DNA from: Puccinia triticina
Taxonomy: Eukaryota; Basidiomycota; Pucciniomycetes; Pucciniales; Pucciniaceae
Direction: 5' to 3'
DNA length: 64,000 nt
Assembly (NCBI RefSeq): GCF_026914185.1
Contig: NC_070565.1
Location: forward strand, 6,448,001-6,512,000
Of this stretch, positions 1 through 9,709 are shown piece after piece (within the stretch, counting starts at the first letter, position 1; each line of letters opens with the position of its first letter). The translations under genes were made by a program, and so were the position numbers. The notes beneath the pieces are model-generated. The model did no database searches, was not told where the DNA came from, and worked only from the letters and a program-made list of their open reading frames with translations.

Positions 1-910
1 CCAATAATTTGCAGAGCCAAAACATGTGTCAGAGATGGATGGTCAATATGAGTGGACTTACAATATTCAAAGACAATCACACCTCAGCATCAGCAAATGT
101 CAGGCTTGGTGATGCCAAGACGCAAAGTCTTCTAGCTGCACAAGTGACTGCGGTGACTGAATGTGTCTTTAGACGCGGTAGAAAAATGGGGTTAAGGAGG
201 TAACTCCTTAAGAAGGTGTGGTTTAAAGATTTATATCCCTAATGGGATGTAATGGAGGGGCAGTGAGAGCAGCGGAATGGTTGAGGTGCCCTCTGGGGCA
301 GTTCTTGAAAATTTTGGAGTAGCTAAAGGATTTATTTCTCATTAGACTTGTACTACTATGTTTGTAACTACAAGATCATGAATAAGAAATAGATCTCGCT
401 GTGTACCTAAAGGCAGGTCAAGATCAACCTGATGGCTGGTTTGGGTACAAGGGATGAGTGGGATAACTGAGGAAAAACTGAGTCTGCGCTGTCGTTGCTA
501 ATTGTCTGGTTGGTCTACACATCAAGCAGAGCTCCTACCTTGGTCGGTCCCTGGTGCTCATCTGGATTTGTCTTTTTGTTTGCTGTTTGCTTACTCTAGT
601 GACAACGGATTATTGGAGTAATCACGTTTTGTCCTGACGAAATATTTCCGCTGCGGTTCTTTCTGTTTGCGCAAGCGTCATTCTTGATCAGCTTGGCTTC
701 TGTCTCTTTCTGGTCTAAGGAGCTGCTCCAGTGCTTACGGTTGTCTGTGTCTTCCGTGATTCTGTTGAGCAGCTCGTGCCTGGTTTGTGTGCCGAGTCGT
801 GGTTAAAAAATCCCTACGTGAACCGTCCTAATATCATTAGACTTGTTTTTGACTTTAATCAAACTAGGGATGAATCTTATTGATTATTAATCTAAGTTAT
901 ATGATATTAA
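1..910. other. non-coding flank, possible diverged LTR fragment
   Basis: No convincing gene is seen. From about 308 the sequence (TGAAAATTTTGGAGTA, then ATTTATTTCTCATTAGACTT and GTACTACTATG) loosely follows the start of the Copia LTR found at 14058 and 19918. This could be an old relative of that LTR, but the match fades after about 150 bp and no second end or target duplication was found. The short open frame at 9-203 has no recognisable features. Confidence 0.3.
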
Positions 911-1134
911 GAGCATCCACCCTCGTTGCGGTAAATCTTTAGGTAGCCAGCGAGTCCCGCGAGGATTGGTTGCTTAGCTAAAGAAAAAACCCACCCTCAT
1001 CGCTAGATAGCGGCTCGGTAGGCTACACATATTTAGATAAAGACACCGCCGCCACCCTCGTGTCTACATAAATATGTATGTATGTATTTAAGCACAACAC
1101 AGCCCACATATTCATAAGAATATAGGCCAATGAC

Positions 1135-1560
1135 CCAATGCCCGGTCTACTGAAGACCAGTTATCATCTCAACTAGGTCATCCTGATGACCGGTTGTACT
1201 ATCCGATGACCGGTCATCCCATCAAGGACGGGTCTATTGATGATGGATCATTCAATGACCAGTCATCATATCAATGTCCGGTCATCCTATATTCCAATGA
1301 CCGGTCTATCAATGTCTGGCCATCCTATCATTGACCGGTTGATTGCTATCATTGACCGGTTGATCAATGTCCAGTCATCAATGGGATGACCGCTTGATTA
1401 AGGACCGGTCTGGCCATCCTATCATTGGCCGGTTGATTGATGACCGGTCATCCCATTGATGACCGCTTGATCAATGACCGGTCATCCCATTGATGACCAG
1501 TCAATCAATGACCGTTCATCCCATTGATGACCGCTCGATCCATGACCGGTGAGTCAAAGT
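1135..1560. repeat. ATGACCGGTCAT palindrome array
   Basis: More than fifteen imperfect copies of a motif around GATGACCGGTCATC occur in about 420 bp. Many are self-complementary, and they are joined by AT-richer spacers such as CCATTGATGACC. The same motif recurs inside the sister element at 60742-62524 and in weaker form at 37.8-38.6 kb and 55.4-55.5 kb. It has no coding potential. The arrangement could be subterminal transposase-binding sites or a replication-slippage array; the sequence does not decide. Confidence 0.75.
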
Positions 1561-1574
1561 GTTATGTATATTGT

Positions 1575-1700
1575 ACAAGGGGAAGCCCCCAAATTTGGGG
1601 TTCCAGGGGGTGTTAAAGTCATAGGGGTTTGTAAATCACAGCAAGGGCCTAGCCCCCAAATTTGGGGTTACAGGGGGTGTGAAAGTCACAGGATGTGAAA
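1575..1700 (+). repeat. two direct copies of a CCCCCAAATTTGGGG unit
   Basis: A segment of about 45 bp built on the palindrome CCCCCAAATTTGGGG, followed by CAGGGGGTGT and AAAGTCA, appears twice in the same orientation at about 1585 and 1650. It is non-coding. Confidence 0.6.
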
Positions 1701-2035
1701 GGACCAAAAGGGAATGGGACAGAGCAAAGGAAATGACATAAAATTTTCAAACCTTTGATGATGCAATTTCAGGGTGACTATGCATTCAGTCAAAGGAGAA
1801 ACCAAATTTCAACTGAAAAATAGGTTGAAAAACAACATTTCAAGTGAAAACTGGGTGAAATAAGGGCATATTATTTTGGGAAAAGACACAAATTTTGTTA
1901 CTGAAAAAGTAAATATTTGGAAAAATGGTGATGAGAGATACTCAAAAACTCTGGAAATGTGAGAGAAATTCCTTTTAAACAATTTTTGAAGTTTATTATG
2001 AAGGCTGGCCACTTTCAGGCTTTGGAAACACTACC

Positions 2036-2368
2036 TTAGTATTTTGGCTTGACTTGCTTCTTGACAATGCAAAACACAGGTTCATGAAGTACAATACCAA
2101 AATTACCAATTTTTTGACCTTGAGATTTATTGATTGTGAGGGAGGAGGCCAGATTGACCGGAAATTTCTTGTGTATGAGCTTGAAAGGCAGTCCAGACAG
2201 CTCCAGACTTATCTCGGTCAGATTGAAAGGAATGTGACTCTGAGGGATGGGCACAGAATCATTAACTCTGTTACCTGATACAACTCTTATGTAAATCACA
2301 TTTGGGCCCAACCTGGTTCCATTACAAAGTCCCATTTTACAATCAAGGTTCCTGAGCATTATTATCAA
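2036..2368 (-). pseudogene. Helitron helicase C-terminal fragment
   Basis: The 110-residue frame holds the end of a PIF1-like SF1 helicase as found in Helitron Rep/Hel proteins. It starts in the MLRNLD...GLCNGTRL region and runs to the motif around LTINKSQGQ, followed by LHEPVF. In full-length proteins this lies within the last 100-150 residues. The N-terminal Walker motifs are not present nearby. The frame stops just after KKQVKPKY, where the family normally continues into the final RVTS-type motif. This is a remnant and cannot encode an active helicase. It lies within the 911-5702 element on the same strand as the other Helitron fragments. Confidence 0.8.
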
Positions 2369-2514
2369 GCAATTTGGTCACCTGTTGGGAGTTTGTAAAC
2401 TCTTTGATCCACATTTGTAGCATTATCAGTAAGCCTTATTGAGTGATTTGGATTTATTTCAGATGGAACAAATTCAAACTGTTGCATGAGAGGATATTAA
2501 TGGTGAAGAATTGT

Positions 2515-2841
2515 TTAGATTCTTTGCATAAGTCCTGGAAGTAGATCTTGACCATGAACTCTGTGGTTTTCAAACTCATTTTCTGTGTCATATATGTCCA
2601 GCTGTAAGAATTTGGGGAATTCCTGTGAAAGTTGAAGCAAACTTCCAATGTTATGGTGAATTGTACCCTTCACCTTGAATGTATGGATACCTTCACCTTG
2701 ATTGTTGAGTGCATCTCTGGTTGAGGCATTGACTCCAAGAGATGTAAATGTGAAGTTGCTATTTATCAAGCGGATGGATAGAATGAGTTGATTTCCCTCA
2801 GGTATATTGGGTTGATATGTAATTTTGAAGATCTGAAGCAA
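2515..2841 (-). pseudogene. Helitron Rep/Hel N-terminal fragment
   Basis: This 108-residue frame resembles the segment preceding the Rep nuclease in Helitron proteins: FTFTSLGV, then GIHTFKVKGTIHHNIGSLL, then KFLQLDIYDTENE. In intact proteins it lies upstream of the HUH Rep domain. Here, reading along the minus strand, it comes after the Rep fragment (4720-5335) and directly before the helicase C-terminus (2036-2368). The order is therefore wrong for one simple decayed gene. It is a remnant, probably from a second copy or moved by rearrangement. Confidence 0.75.
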
Positions 2842-3602
2842 TTCAGGTGGTGGGGGTGGTTTTTATAAAGTGATCCTGCCTTGGTGGCAGCAAAGTTAGG
2901 TTGTTTATCCTGTGAAGATTATGGCTTGACACTTCACGCAACATCTCACTGCCCTAAGTTTCTGGCCTGAACCCAGGAGGCTCAGTCCAACACCATGCAT
3001 TTGGTCTGTTTACATGATTCTTGGAATATTTCCGAAGGAAGGTTACCTTCGCGGCGTATCCGCAGCAAGCTTTGGGAAAGGGAAAGAAATGGGAATTGGT
3101 CCTGAGTGGAAGGTACAATGCGATCTTTGGGAGAGCGCATAGGGTTGAGAATATTATGTATAAAGTGAAGAATGATGATTATAAGAGACAATGGGGAAGT
3201 TTGGTCATGGGATAGGGACATGAGATTCACTGTGTGTGCCTACCTTTGGTTGGCTGGTAAGGTTGTGTCGCCTGCCCGTCTGAGGACGTCGAGATTGATG
3301 ACGTTAGTTGCAGATGGGGCATCCATAGGCCGTCAATGAAGTACACAATAGGGGGGTTCACGATTGAATTTTACCAAACTTTGGAGCCAAATTTAAGGCC
3401 TTTATGAACAAAATTTTAAAATTGTGGGAAAATGCACAGCAGCAGGTGATACTGATCAATCAGTGCAATTTGCTAATTTTAAAAAAAAATGTTTGTAAAC
3501 ACGTTAAAAAATGTCCCAAAGTTTTGTAAATTTCAATTGTGAACCCCCCTAATGTGTTGTCCTTCCAAGTGCAATGTCAACCGCTTGATCGGGGGGAATC
3601 TC

Positions 3603-3887
3603 TCACTCATTGGATACTGGAACAGGCGGTATGCGGCTGAGGGGCAAGGCGTCAGCAAATGAAATTGAGAGGGTACAATATAAATATAGTGGCTTACCTT
3701 TGGACGGCCCTATGTAGCGTCCATTGATGAATTTCTTTACCTTGTCCCGCTTGTCCAATGCCATGCTTGCGCAATCGACACCCTTGGTGATGTACTTGAA
3801 AAGATGTTTTACCGCCGCAATACCATAGGGAATCTCAATATTAATGTGACAGTTGTACCAAAGTGAAAGCCACTTGTGATAAGGCAC
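3603..3887 (-). pseudogene. Helitron fragment following the Rep domain
   Basis: The segment LWYNCHINIEI...AVKHLFKYITKG...KKFINGRYIGPSK matches the stretch after the Rep nuclease in Helitron Rep/Hel proteins (family form: KYNCHINVE, then KYLFKYI.KG, then RYISPSEA). Homology breaks off after GRYIGPSKG. It lies about 830 bp beyond the Rep fragment on the same strand, with the 576-bp insert between them, so these two pieces are in the natural order. Confidence 0.75.
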
Positions 3888-4127
3888 AACATGTCCATTG
3901 TGAAAGACATTGTGCCCTTTATTTATTGTCCGGCCATTGTCGCGCCAACGGTAGGTTGGGTAAGAGTCGTCCCCAACAATTGTGGTTGGCGCAAAAGGCT
4001 TGGGGAACTTCTTGCTGCAAGCCCCGTTTTTTCAGCACATCGAATTGGGTGTGCAGGGGCCATGGAGCATACACAACTTGATTATGTTGTAGAGCCTCAG
4101 CTCTTGAGTTGGGTTGGGTATTTCTGC

Positions 4128-4703
4128 TAACTTAGCTAATTCCCTCCTCGGGGGAGCGAAGCGACCTCCGAAGGAGGGACTTACGCGCTATGTCGACCCC
4201 GCGGCAGTAGAGAATTAGGCATTTTGGTGGGGACTTTTTTAAAACCAATCTCCCGCATGAGTTTCTGAACCTTTTTTTTTCTAATTTACATTTCTGGGAT
4301 GGCTTAAGCTGTCCCCTTCTTTCTACTATTTTTTCTCATCCTCAACTCCTCTGGTTGAGCTGCAATCATAGTTGTAACATTATCAATTTCAGATTCTGTA
4401 CAGTGCAAAATGTGGAATGCACGATGAAGTGGACACTTGTCAGTCACAAAAAAGGACTTCATGGGGCACCCAAGGCCCCAAAAAATTTGTAAAATATGTA
4501 CAAAGAAACTCCATGATGTTGTGCACATTTTGCTTGCCCAAAGTTTTATTGCCTGGTGACAAATGGCGCGTCCAGAGAGGATTGAAAAAGATCATTTTTC
4601 TAATTCTCTACTGCCACGGGGTCGACATAGTGCATAAGTCCCTCCTTCAGAGGGTCCCTGCGGGACGGCGTCCCCCCTCCAATAGAGGGACTTAGTTAAG
4701 TTA
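4128..4703. mobile_element. 576-bp TIR element with 11-bp duplication
   Basis: Both ends carry long imperfect inverted repeats starting TAACTTAGCTAA / TAACTTAACTAAG and continuing through CCCTCC and a shared stretch GGGGTCGACATAG. The 11-bp GGTATTTCTGC is found immediately outside each end (4117-4127 and 4704-4714). A duplication of 9-11 bp suggests a Mutator-like relative, and no transposase is present. The insert lies between two Helitron fragments. Much shorter relatives of its ends occur at 27.97, 55.7, 59.2, 59.8 and 60.5 kb. Confidence 0.75.
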
Positions 4704-4719
4704 GGTATTTCTGCCGTGA

Positions 4720-5335
4720 CTAAGCAGTCTTATCGGCGGGAGTTCGAGGAACGCTTCCCGGTTCCATGATAATGATGACATGGGCATGGGGCAGCCCCCT
4801 TTTTTGGAACTCAACAGTATAAAACCACGCGGCAACGGTCCCAAGCCACTTGCCCTTGGTTATGTGCTCCATCCTGTCTTCAACTTTCAGTCGGAACAGC
4901 TGGGTGACCAAATCCGCGCAATCAGGTGCAGTTTGATGTGGTTGAAGTACAGCTGCCATCTCCAGCCATTTCGGGTTGGCGGTCATGGTTATAAACAGAG
5001 ACGGTTTCCCAAATTCACGTACTGTAGCCATTGCATCCTGATAGTGCTGCTTCATCGCCTGCGGCGATCCGGAGAATGACGATGGGAGAATGACCCGTCG
5101 GCCCGTTTGTTCCGCGCCTTCATAGAAAGCTTCGAGCACTCCTTGATAGCTGTCAGCCTTGATTGGAGCCTGATTGAACCTGTAGTAATCAAGCTGCTTT
5201 CCCTCAACACAAATGTAGAGATCAACCAAGAGTTCCTGCAAGAGAGTCTTGCCGGCACCAGGAGTCCGTTCAAGCAGAGTCAATTCAGAGGGAACGGACC
5301 TGAACGGACTCTGCATTGAATGGACGCGGTTAATA
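4720..5335 (-). pseudogene. Helitron Rep (HUH) nuclease fragment
   Basis: This is the Helitron-like N domain: LLQELLVDLYICVEGKQLDYY, AMKQHYQDAMATV, GKPSLFITMTANPKW, and FQKRGLPHAHV with the HUH metal-binding pair (H-A-H) near its end. The HUH nuclease nicks single-stranded DNA during rolling-circle transposition (family knowledge). The frame ends shortly after the HUH motif. The downstream catalytic tyrosines are not visible here, because the sequence runs into the 576-bp insert. The first 35 residues of the open frame do not look like Helitron protein. It is a remnant. Confidence 0.85.
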
Positions 5336-5539
5336 CAAAAAAGTATCGACGCCGGCGTTACTCGCATGACAGGTATTTGTACTGGTTTGTTTGGCCCCCA
5401 GAGGCCATTTCTTTAGTTATATGTAGATATTATTGTTTTTTATTTTTTCTTTTGTGGGGGGCGGGGGGTGGGTGTTGGCATGTTTGTGTAGTATGTACTT
5501 GTGTTTGGCGAGGGTCGGGAGGCTCGTCAAATATTTACT

Positions 5540-5702
5540 TACAGAGGCTCTGTAGCCGTTGGTAAATCTAGCAAGCCTTAAAGATTTGCCAAACGACTAC
5601 TTAGCTAAAGAGCCCTAAAGAGGGCACGGGGGTGGAAAATCGCTTACATACTCTGTAAATCTGCCTTAAAGAGCGGGTTTACGGAGACGAGGGTGGATGC
5701 TC
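5540..5702 (-). repeat. right subterminal region of the TAA element
   Basis: TTACAGAGGCTCTGTAG, then TTAAAGATTTGCC and AAGAGGGCACGGGGGTGG, up to the TIR GAGGGTGGATGCTC. The same 160 bp is found at the right end of the sister copy (62360-62524), which shows that the two belong to one family. Confidence 0.75.
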
Positions 5703-6034
5703 TAAGGCCCCATTTGGAGCCAATATAATCCAGGCAATATATGAGTTTTTTTGCATGACATCCTATGTGACATCTGATCAGGTCCGCCAAAACTTGAGCA
5801 GATGTCACAAGTTTCTGGATTATATCGCGCAATTATATTGGCTCCAAACGGGGCCTAATAATATTCATTTAAATCCTCCCCGTAGATCACATTCTATGAG
5901 GATTATCCAGATTTTCTAAACTGAGTGCCTCAATTTTCTTTATTCTTAGCTGAGTTCAATTTTTGTCTTCAAATCTTAATTCTGTTACTCTTCATCCTTC
6001 ACACGATCACCTTGTCAATTCGTCCATTTCAAAT

Positions 6035-6533
6035 AGGACCCTGGCAACCCCCTATAAATGGGCGGCACCAAAAATCTGGAAATTTGCAAAAATTCATACA
6101 TTTGCAGATCCCATTCATACACATTTTGTGCGTACCCTCAGAGGATATCCAAAATTTTCATACATTTTTCATGCCTACCATTATTTTTGTGGACAGGGGC
6201 GCAAAGCCTGTTTTTTTTTTTTTTGCAGCTAGCCATTTCTCATAGCTTCAGGGATCCTGGGTAAACTACGTAAACTGGTACAAAAATTTTAATGGGTGTT
6301 CACCGCTGCTGAGGGGGGGGGGGGGGGGGGAGAGCAGTTGTGTTCCCCTCATAAATTCATACATTTCTGGTTACTACCCTCCCTTCTCTGAGGAAAATTT
6401 TATACATTTGAGGTGCCTACCCTTAATGGCAAAAAATGCCATTCATACATTTTCCGTGCGTACCATTTTGCAATTTGGCCGGGAAATTCATACATTTTGG
6501 TGCCGCCCATTTATAGGGGGTTGCCAGGGTCCT
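6035..6533. mobile_element. 499-bp MITE with 8-bp duplication
   Basis: Near-identical TIRs of about 38 bp begin AGGACCCTGGCAACCCCCTA and reach into GGGCGGCACCAAAA. The 8-bp TTTCAAAT flanks both ends (6027-6034 and 6534-6541). An 8-bp duplication fits the hAT superfamily. The interior has the word ATTCATACAT repeated and a run of C/G; no protein is coded. A diverged relative lies at 37020-37395. Confidence 0.85.
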
Positions 6534-7380
6534 TTTCAAATCAACTAACTCAACCCCACGTTCGGATTCCGCAACTGGCCGTCACTCGTTTCCGCCGGCC
6601 GAAGCTCATCGCCAAGGACCTCGCAGTGTCAAAGTAAGCCACTTACTGATTCTTTCATATTTACTATTTCACTGATGAGTACTGGGGTGCTTTTTAGGAC
6701 TTCGCCGTGTTGGTCCGCTGCTGAGCTTTCATGAGGCTGGATTTTTTTTTCTTTTTTTCAGCTTATCGGGAGCGTTCGCTGTACGCTAGCTCACAGCTCT
6801 TTATTGACAAACTGATCCCACAGCTTAAGTTCTTCACAATTTCTTTCAAAACCAATCGTCACCGCACTGATTCTCAACTCGCCTTTGATTTTACTAGTAA
6901 TTGTTTCTTCTCTTGATCTCGACGGATTTCACGAATACTGATGTTAATTTAACTCACGGTCTGTTTTTCAGGACTTCCCCGGATCGGTCCTTGCATAATT
7001 TTCACAAAACTAGACGGTTCGACTTTGATTCTCGAGACCATTCGCAAATTGTCGACTACAGCTTCTCCCCGTCCCAAACAATGCACAGCTAAAGCTTTTC
7101 ATCATCTTTACTCGAATCCGATCGGCTTCTTTTCAGGACATCTCCAAATCGGTCCACTTACTGAGCTCTCGTGATATTTATGATTTCCTTTGAATCCGAT
7201 CGGGCTTCTTTTTAGGTACATCACCGGATCAATCTTCTGCTGAATTCACGAATCTAGTCGTCACTGATCTGATCTCGACTATAAAACTGAGCTTTTCTTC
7301 CTCTAGCTCGACCAACAAACCAGACCAACAAAAACACCCTACTGACAACCTTTACTATACCAAAATAAGACCAAATCACG

Positions 7381-7503
7381 ATGTCTTATGGATCCCCGAT
7401 ATTCGTCCCCAAAGACTATTCCACTGAGAAAGCTCGTGCCGCCGAGCTTGAAGCCGCCGTTAGAATTCTTTCACCAAACGGAATTAGCCCCCTAACTCAT
7501 TAA
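7381..7503 (+). other. 40-codon open frame, left arm of palindrome
   Basis: The frame MSYGSPIFVPKDYSTEKARA ends shortly after ILSPNGISP at the palindrome centre. Its counterpart on the other arm differs at several residues. It looks like the first coding exon of an unidentified gene (perhaps a retroelement gag) cut by the palindrome junction. An AT-rich leader and TATAAAACTGAG lie upstream at about 7280. No family is recognised. Confidence 0.35.
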
Positions 7504-7645
7504 ACTCTGTTTGGGTGAAAGAGTCTTTGAAGACGGGGCTAATTCCGTTTGGTGAAAGAATTCTAATGGCGGCTTCAAGCTCTGCGGCACGAGCTTTCTC
7601 AGTGGAATAGTCTTCAGGGACGAATATCGGGGATTCATAAGACAT
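7484..7645 (-). other. 53-codon open frame, right arm of palindrome
   Basis: This is the mirror copy of the frame at 7381-7503. It begins MSYESPIFVPEDYSTEKARA and reads through the palindrome centre, gaining about a dozen residues (VFKDSFTQTEFNELGG) before a stop in the opposite arm. The stretch RAAELEAAIRIL suggests a short amphipathic helix. No function is claimed. Confidence 0.35.
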
Positions 7646-8227
7646 CGTGATTTGGTCTTATTTTGGTATAGTAAAGGTTGTCAGTAGGGTGTTTTTGTTG
7701 GTCTGGTTTGTTGGTCGAGCTAGAGGAAGAAAAGCTCAGTTTTATAGTCGAGATCAGATCAGTGACGACTAGATTCGTGAATTCAGCGGAAGATTGATCC
7801 GGTGATGTACCTAAAAAGAAGCCCGATCGGATTCAAAGGAAATCATAAATATCACAAGAGCTCAGTAAGTGGACCGATTTGGATTTCAGTAGAATAATCT
7901 TCAGGTACATATATCAGAGATTTGAATGACATTTTTCTTTTCTTTTGCATTGTTAGAAGGACTTTTTAGTGGGAGGAGGTCTGTTGATTAATTTATGGAG
8001 AGAAAGTGTGGTCTTTTATATTTGAGACAGATCGGTCGACTGGTTTGAAGTCAAACAAAATTTACGCACTGCAAAACAAGAAGAAGCCCTATCGGATTCA
8101 AGAAAAATTGGTCGAAAAGGAAACTGTAGTCAAAGATCCGCAAATGATCTTGAGAATCAAAGCCGAACCGTCTAGTTTTGTGAAATCTATATTGGACCAA
8201 TTGGTGAAGTCCTGAAAAGCATACCGT

Positions 8228-8317
8228 TGTAAGACTCAAAAGTGTTCCTGAGAGCCTTTTGCTGAATGGAGAAGGGGATGATGGAGGTGCAAACTCTGCC
8301 CTTCTATACTATCAGAT

Positions 8318-8349
<32 letters not shown>

Positions 8350-9094
8350 TAATGAAGTGATAGGGTTGGTTGGTTCAAGATGAGCTTGTTGATGACACTG
8401 AATAATTTGTTGATATTGTTATTGTAAGGGTTGTTATGTATGTAGGTTGTTAAATGTATGTAAGGTTGTTTATGTAAATGTTGGGGTGACTGTAATTGGT
8501 GAGTAATGAACTGCGGTGAGAGATATGAGAATATGAGAGTGAGTTCAGTTGTTATTGAGTTGGTAAGGGTTGTTATAATGTGTAAAGGGTTTGGATGGTA
8601 TGTAATGTTGTGGGGTTTGTGATAGGTGGGTACTGAACTGCGGGAAAAACAACTGAGGGGGGGAGAGAGCTCCTTATATAGACAAATGTGAGGTAATTTA
8701 GCTACAAGGAAGCCCTGTATGAGGGATTTTAGCTGCAGGGAAACTGAATGAGTGACTATGATTGGTCAGAACATGAGGGATTTAATGTGGTACTTCTATG
8801 ATGTCGCCTGCAGCTGTCAGTTGTGAAAATCCACTAGTTTAGAATGTATGTATATACTATGCAGTGTAAATGAGTATGTGTAGCTGTCCTGCAGCTGGGT
8901 TGTGTATGTAAACGTGAGGTTGTAATAGGAGGTGAGGTGTATATGTAGCTTTGAATGTAACTTCTAGTCCTGTAGAGTCCCGTCCTTGCGCCAAAGTCCA
9001 TGTTTTCTGATGAATGTTATGTATTGAAAAGAAAACAGAGAAGTTTTTATTTTATTTTTATTTTTGATGTAGTGGAACCTTTCCGTCTACCACA
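8228..9094 (-). mobile_element. solo LTR, copy 1 (867 bp)
   Basis: The element starts TGTAAGACTCAAAAGTG and ends CTTTCCGTCTACCACA (TG...CA on either strand), flanked by the 4-bp CCGT at 8224-8227 and 9095-9098. The LTR sense is the minus strand, as judged from TATATAAGGAGCTC, a promoter-like box shared by the family. No internal retrotransposon region is attached, so this is a recombination product. It is inserted in the right arm of the palindrome. Confidence 0.85.
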
Positions 9095-9709
9095 CCGTGG
9101 GTGAAATCAACATTAGTACATCCGTGAAAGATGTTGAGATCAAATAAAGATATAATTCGTAGCAAAATTGAAGTCAAATTGAGGAACGTTGCACTGATGA
9201 TTGATTTCAAAAGGTGTTGTGAAGCACTCAAGCTGTGGGAATGATCAGTTGAAAAAGAAGCTGTGGTTTTAGAGGAGCGATTTGACCCAAACAGCAAACC
9301 TTCTCAATTAGCTGAAAACAAATCATCCAGCCTCATGAAATCTTAGCATTGGACCAATACGGCGAAGTCCTGAAAAGCACCCCAAATGAAAGAAGGAAAC
9401 ATCAGTAAAATTTGTACATATGAAAGAATTAGGAAGTGGCTTACCTTGGCGCTGCGAAATCCTTGGCAATGATCTTTGGCCGGCAAAAATGAGTGACCAG
9501 TTGCGGAATCCAAACGTGGGGTTGAGCTAGTCAAGTTGAAATGGTCAAATTGACAGGGTGATTGTGTGAAGGGTGAAGAAAATTAGAATTTAGATTTGAA
9601 GACGATAATTGAACTCAGCCAGAATCAAGAAAGTTAACACACTTAGTTTAGAAATCCAGGTAATCTTCATGGAATGTGATCTATGAGGATGATTTAAATG
9701 AACTAGAGG

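Larger units (their letters stand above)
911..5702. mobile_element. 4.8-kb TIR element with TAA target duplication
   Basis: The left end GAGCATCCACCCTCGT is matched by its reverse complement at the right end, and TAA lies on both sides (908-910 and 5703-5705). A three-base TAA duplication is typical of the PIF/Harbinger superfamily (family knowledge); no Harbinger transposase is visible, so this would be non-autonomous. About 160 bp inside each end is shared with a second copy at 60742-62524. Inside are the CCGGTCAT array, Helitron remnants and a nested 576-bp insert. Whether the Helitron pieces arrived before or after this element cannot be settled from one copy. Confidence 0.7.
5863..9709. 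repeat. giant imperfect palindrome (about 1.6-kb arms)
   Basis: The left arm (about 5863-7491) and right arm (about 7535-9709) are inverted copies around a 43-nt centre at 7492-7534. The innermost 350 bp is nearly perfect; the outer parts have diverged. The left arm is lengthened by the MITE at 6035-6533 and the right arm by the solo LTR at 8228-9094. When these are set aside the arms pair to their outer ends, which share ATTCATTTAAATC and GATCACATTC. Each arm contains several loosely repeated blocks with the form TTCAGGAC(T/A)TC...TCGGTCC and ends centrally in the start of the same small reading frame. Confidence 0.75.
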
